From JBKEDC01 sp047975205 (GTDB taxonomy: Bacteria; Bacteroidota; Bacteroidia; Bacteroidales; Prolixibacteraceae), in the NCBI GenBank assembly GCA_047975205.1, contig JBKEDC010000018.1, positions 1-64,000 on the forward strand: a DNA stretch of 64,000 bases, written 5' to 3'. The notes under the pieces were generated by a model. The model was not told the DNA's origin. It saw only the letters and a program-made list of their open reading frames with translations, and made no database searches. Below, piece by piece: positions 62,461 to 64,000 of the stretch (the first letter of the stretch is position 1; each line of letters starts with the position of its first letter). Made by a program: the position numbers and the translations under genes.

Positions 62461-63645
62461 ATGAAAAAAATAATCTTAGTGATAGCCATTTCATTGGCTA
62501 TTAGTGGAGGTGCTTTCGCACAAAAAGGTAAGGTTTCTGCAGCTCAGGCTAATAAAGATAGCGGAAATTTAGAAAAAGCAAAAGAACTTATTGATGTAGC
62601 TGTTGACCCTAATAATGAGAAAGCAGCAAAATCAATTCCATGGGCCAAAACTTGGATGGTACGTGGAGATATTTATGCTGCTATTCCCAAAGATGACAAA
62701 CTAAAATCAACGGTTGAAAATCCTTTGGATATTGCGCTTGAGTCATATAAAAAGGCAATCGAATTAGATGAAAAAGGTCAGTTCACTTCATTAATGAAAG
62801 TAGGACTAACTCAACTAACAAGTACTTTTACCAATGCAGCTGTTGATTGTTTTAAAACGAACGACTATAAAGGAGCATTTAACGATTTTGAAAAGGTGCT
62901 TGAGATCAATGCTTTGCCTGTTTATGCTGAAGATGAGCAATTCATTGATACGACAATCATCTTTAACACCGGTCTTGCGGCATTTAATGCAGAAATGTAT
63001 GATGATGCCATTAAGTATTATGAAGAAGCTGCTAAATATGGATACCAAGGTGCATCTATGTACGATTACATCATGATGTCATATTTGAATAAACAAGACA
63101 CGGTAGGAGCTATTGAAGCTTTACAAGCCGGATTTAAAAAATATCCGGAAGGAGCAAATATCGTTACGAATATGATTAACCTTTTCTTGCAAACCGGTAG
63201 GACTGACGATGCAATTACTTACTTAAAAATTGCTATTAAACAAGACCCGAGTAACGCATCTTTCCATTTTGCACAAGGAGCTTTGTTTGATCAATTGAAA
63301 GATTATGATAATGCCATTGCTGCGTATGAAAAAGCAATTGAATTGAAACCTGATTATTTTGATCCATATTATAACTTGGGAGTGATTTATTTCAATAAAG
63401 GAGTGGCCCAGCTAGACAAAGCAAATGCCGTGCCCGCAAACCAAGCTAAACTTTACGAAGAAGAAAAGGAAAAAGCCAATGTAGAATTTAAGAAAGCAGT
63501 TCCTTTTATGGAAAAAGCATCGGAAGTAAATCCTAAAGATACTTATTCGTTAGAATCATTGAAGCAACTTTATTATCGTTTGAATGATATTGAGAAACGC
63601 GACGCGGTACAAGCAAAATTAGATGCGTTGAATAACGCACAATAA
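62461..63645 (+). CDS. Exported TPR-repeat protein
   Basis: A 394-residue protein with a signal peptide (MKKIILVIAISLAISGGAFA, cleaved before Q) and a solenoid of TPR repeats, for example PSNASFHFAQGALFDQLKDY and PDYFDPYYNLGVIYFNKG. Likely a periplasmic protein-binding scaffold. It begins 10 bases after gyrA, so it shares that transcript, and is followed by a terminator. Confidence 0.88.
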   Translation: MKKIILVIAISLAISGGAFAQKGKVSAAQANKDSGNLEKAKELIDVAVDPNNEKAAKSIPWAKTWMVRGDIYAAIPKDDKLKSTVENPLDIALESYKKAIELDEKGQFTSLMKVGLTQLTSTFTNAAVDCFKTNDYKGAFNDFEKVLEINALPVYAEDEQFIDTTIIFNTGLAAFNAEMYDDAIKYYEEAAKYGYQGASMYDYIMMSYLNKQDTVGAIEALQAGFKKYPEGANIVTNMINLFLQTGRTDDAITYLKIAIKQDPSNASFHFAQGALFDQLKDYDNAIAAYEKAIELKPDYFDPYYNLGVIYFNKGVAQLDKANAVPANQAKLYEEEKEKANVEFKKAVPFMEKASEVNPKDTYSLESLKQLYYRLNDIEKRDAVQAKLDALNNAQ

Positions 63646-63665
63646 AAGATTTGCAAACAATCTAC

Positions 63666-63698
63666 AAAAAGGAGACTCTAAATTAGGGTCTCCTTTTT
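63666..63698 (+). terminator. Terminator of the gyrA-TPR transcript
   Basis: A 14-bp stem with one G-T pair (63666-63679 with 63685-63698), T run at the 3' side, 20 bases after the stop. Confidence 0.9.
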
Positions 63699-63808
63699 TA
63701 TGCTTGAAATTCAGAAAAGATGCTATAACATGAGCATCACCAATTGTGTTATTAGAATATTACAAGATTTAATTGTCAGACTTTAGAAATCTGAATATCG
63801 AAATTCAT

Positions 63809-63816
63809 TATCTTTG
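63809..63816 (+). promoter_or_regulatory. -7 box of the last gene
   Basis: TATCTTTG fits TAnnTTTG, 28 bases before the ATG at 63845. Confidence 0.55.
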
Positions 63817-63844
63817 TGTATTAAATAACTTTAAGCACGCCATC

Positions 63845-64000
63845 ATGTATAAGCATATTGAAACAGCATTAAGTCATTTGGCAAAATTTGCATCTGTTGA
63901 AGATAAAAATGCAGCATCTCATTTTCCAATTTATAACACGGCCACTTTTGATTTAAAGAAACAGTCGGGAGATAGAGTATATGATTATACAAGGAGTGAT
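63845..64000 (+). CDS. Cys/Met-metabolism PLP enzyme, N-terminal part (runs off the window)
   Basis: The frame is open to the last base and gives 52 residues, ending VYDYTRSD. The pattern of a Pro-Ile-Tyr-x-Thr-x-Thr-Phe strand followed by Tyr-Asp-Tyr-Thr-Arg is that of cystathionine gamma-synthase, O-acetylhomoserine sulfhydrylase and related trans-sulfuration enzymes, where the next residues are usually NPT. Which of these it is cannot be decided from the visible part; the PLP lysine lies beyond the window. Confidence 0.75.
   Translation, partial: MYKHIETALSHLAKFASVEDKNAASHFPIYNTATFDLKKQSGDRVYDYTRSD

Noticed and set aside
1..64000. CRISPR array, insertion sequence, prophage or defence island
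   Set aside because: No regularly spaced repeats, transposase, integrase, Cas or restriction genes are seen; the content is core metabolism and envelope genes.

Overview
This window is AT-rich chromosomal core DNA from a member of the Bacteroidota, most likely order Bacteroidales; I cannot fix the genus. The evidence is concordant. Promoters have the Bacteroidetes form (TTTG, about 19 bases, TAnnTTTG). Shine-Dalgarno sequences are largely absent. Lineage-typical families are present: a TonB receptor with a carboxypeptidase-like N-terminal domain, DUF349, DUF4301, DUF5683, OstA-like protein, separate CcsA and ResB/Ccs1, and NrfHA. I see no insertion sequence, phage, integron or CRISPR array.

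Region 1-5.9 kb: the tail of a PepSY-like membrane protein, then a minus-strand set for ammonia-forming nitrite reduction (nrfH, nrfA) and its cytochrome c maturation factors (resB/ccs1, ccsA), then a beta-propeller phytase lipoprotein. 5.9-14.1 kb: a TonB receptor paired with the phytase, DUF1015 protein, serC, then a LuxR-type regulator, a RIC-like di-iron protein and an SRPBCC protein downstream of pyrE. 14.1-23.3 kb: NUDIX hydrolase, a secreted thioredoxin-fold protein, coaD, a sigma-54 activator without a DNA-binding domain, Ppx/GppA, tdk, an ABC exporter pair and trmD.

23.3-36.9 kb: AddB-like nuclease, SIMPL protein, ClC channel, two identical tRNA-Phe genes flanking a small lipoprotein, rnpB, radical SAM protein, DUF4301 protein, and a well-bounded four-gene unit: TPR protein, free-standing threonyl-tRNA editing domain, TatD-family hydrolase and TcdA. 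Two of these four have families that act on threonine tRNA or its charged product, making this the most interesting functional hypothesis in the window.

36.9-49.7 kb: one long minus-strand block with yidC, pyrG, a DUF349 protein, an MBOAT acyltransferase plus SGNH esterase pair, a MltD-type lytic transglycosylase, DUF5683 protein, parB and parA. This links protein insertion, cell wall turnover and chromosome partition. 50.2-59.2 kb: uvrD/pcrA, then a minus-strand outer membrane biogenesis set (OstA-like, SurA-like, a chaperone-like lipoprotein) below clpC. 59.9 kb to the end: gyrA, a TPR protein, and the first 52 codons of a Cys/Met-metabolism PLP enzyme.

Most genes are ordinary housekeeping genes. 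The points worth following are the tRNA-Thr-linked operon, the nitrosative-stress-like trio beside nrf genes, the phytase/receptor pair, the MBOAT/SGNH pair beside a lytic transglycosylase, the parS-like repeat before parA, and several proteins that lack family hallmark residues or domains.
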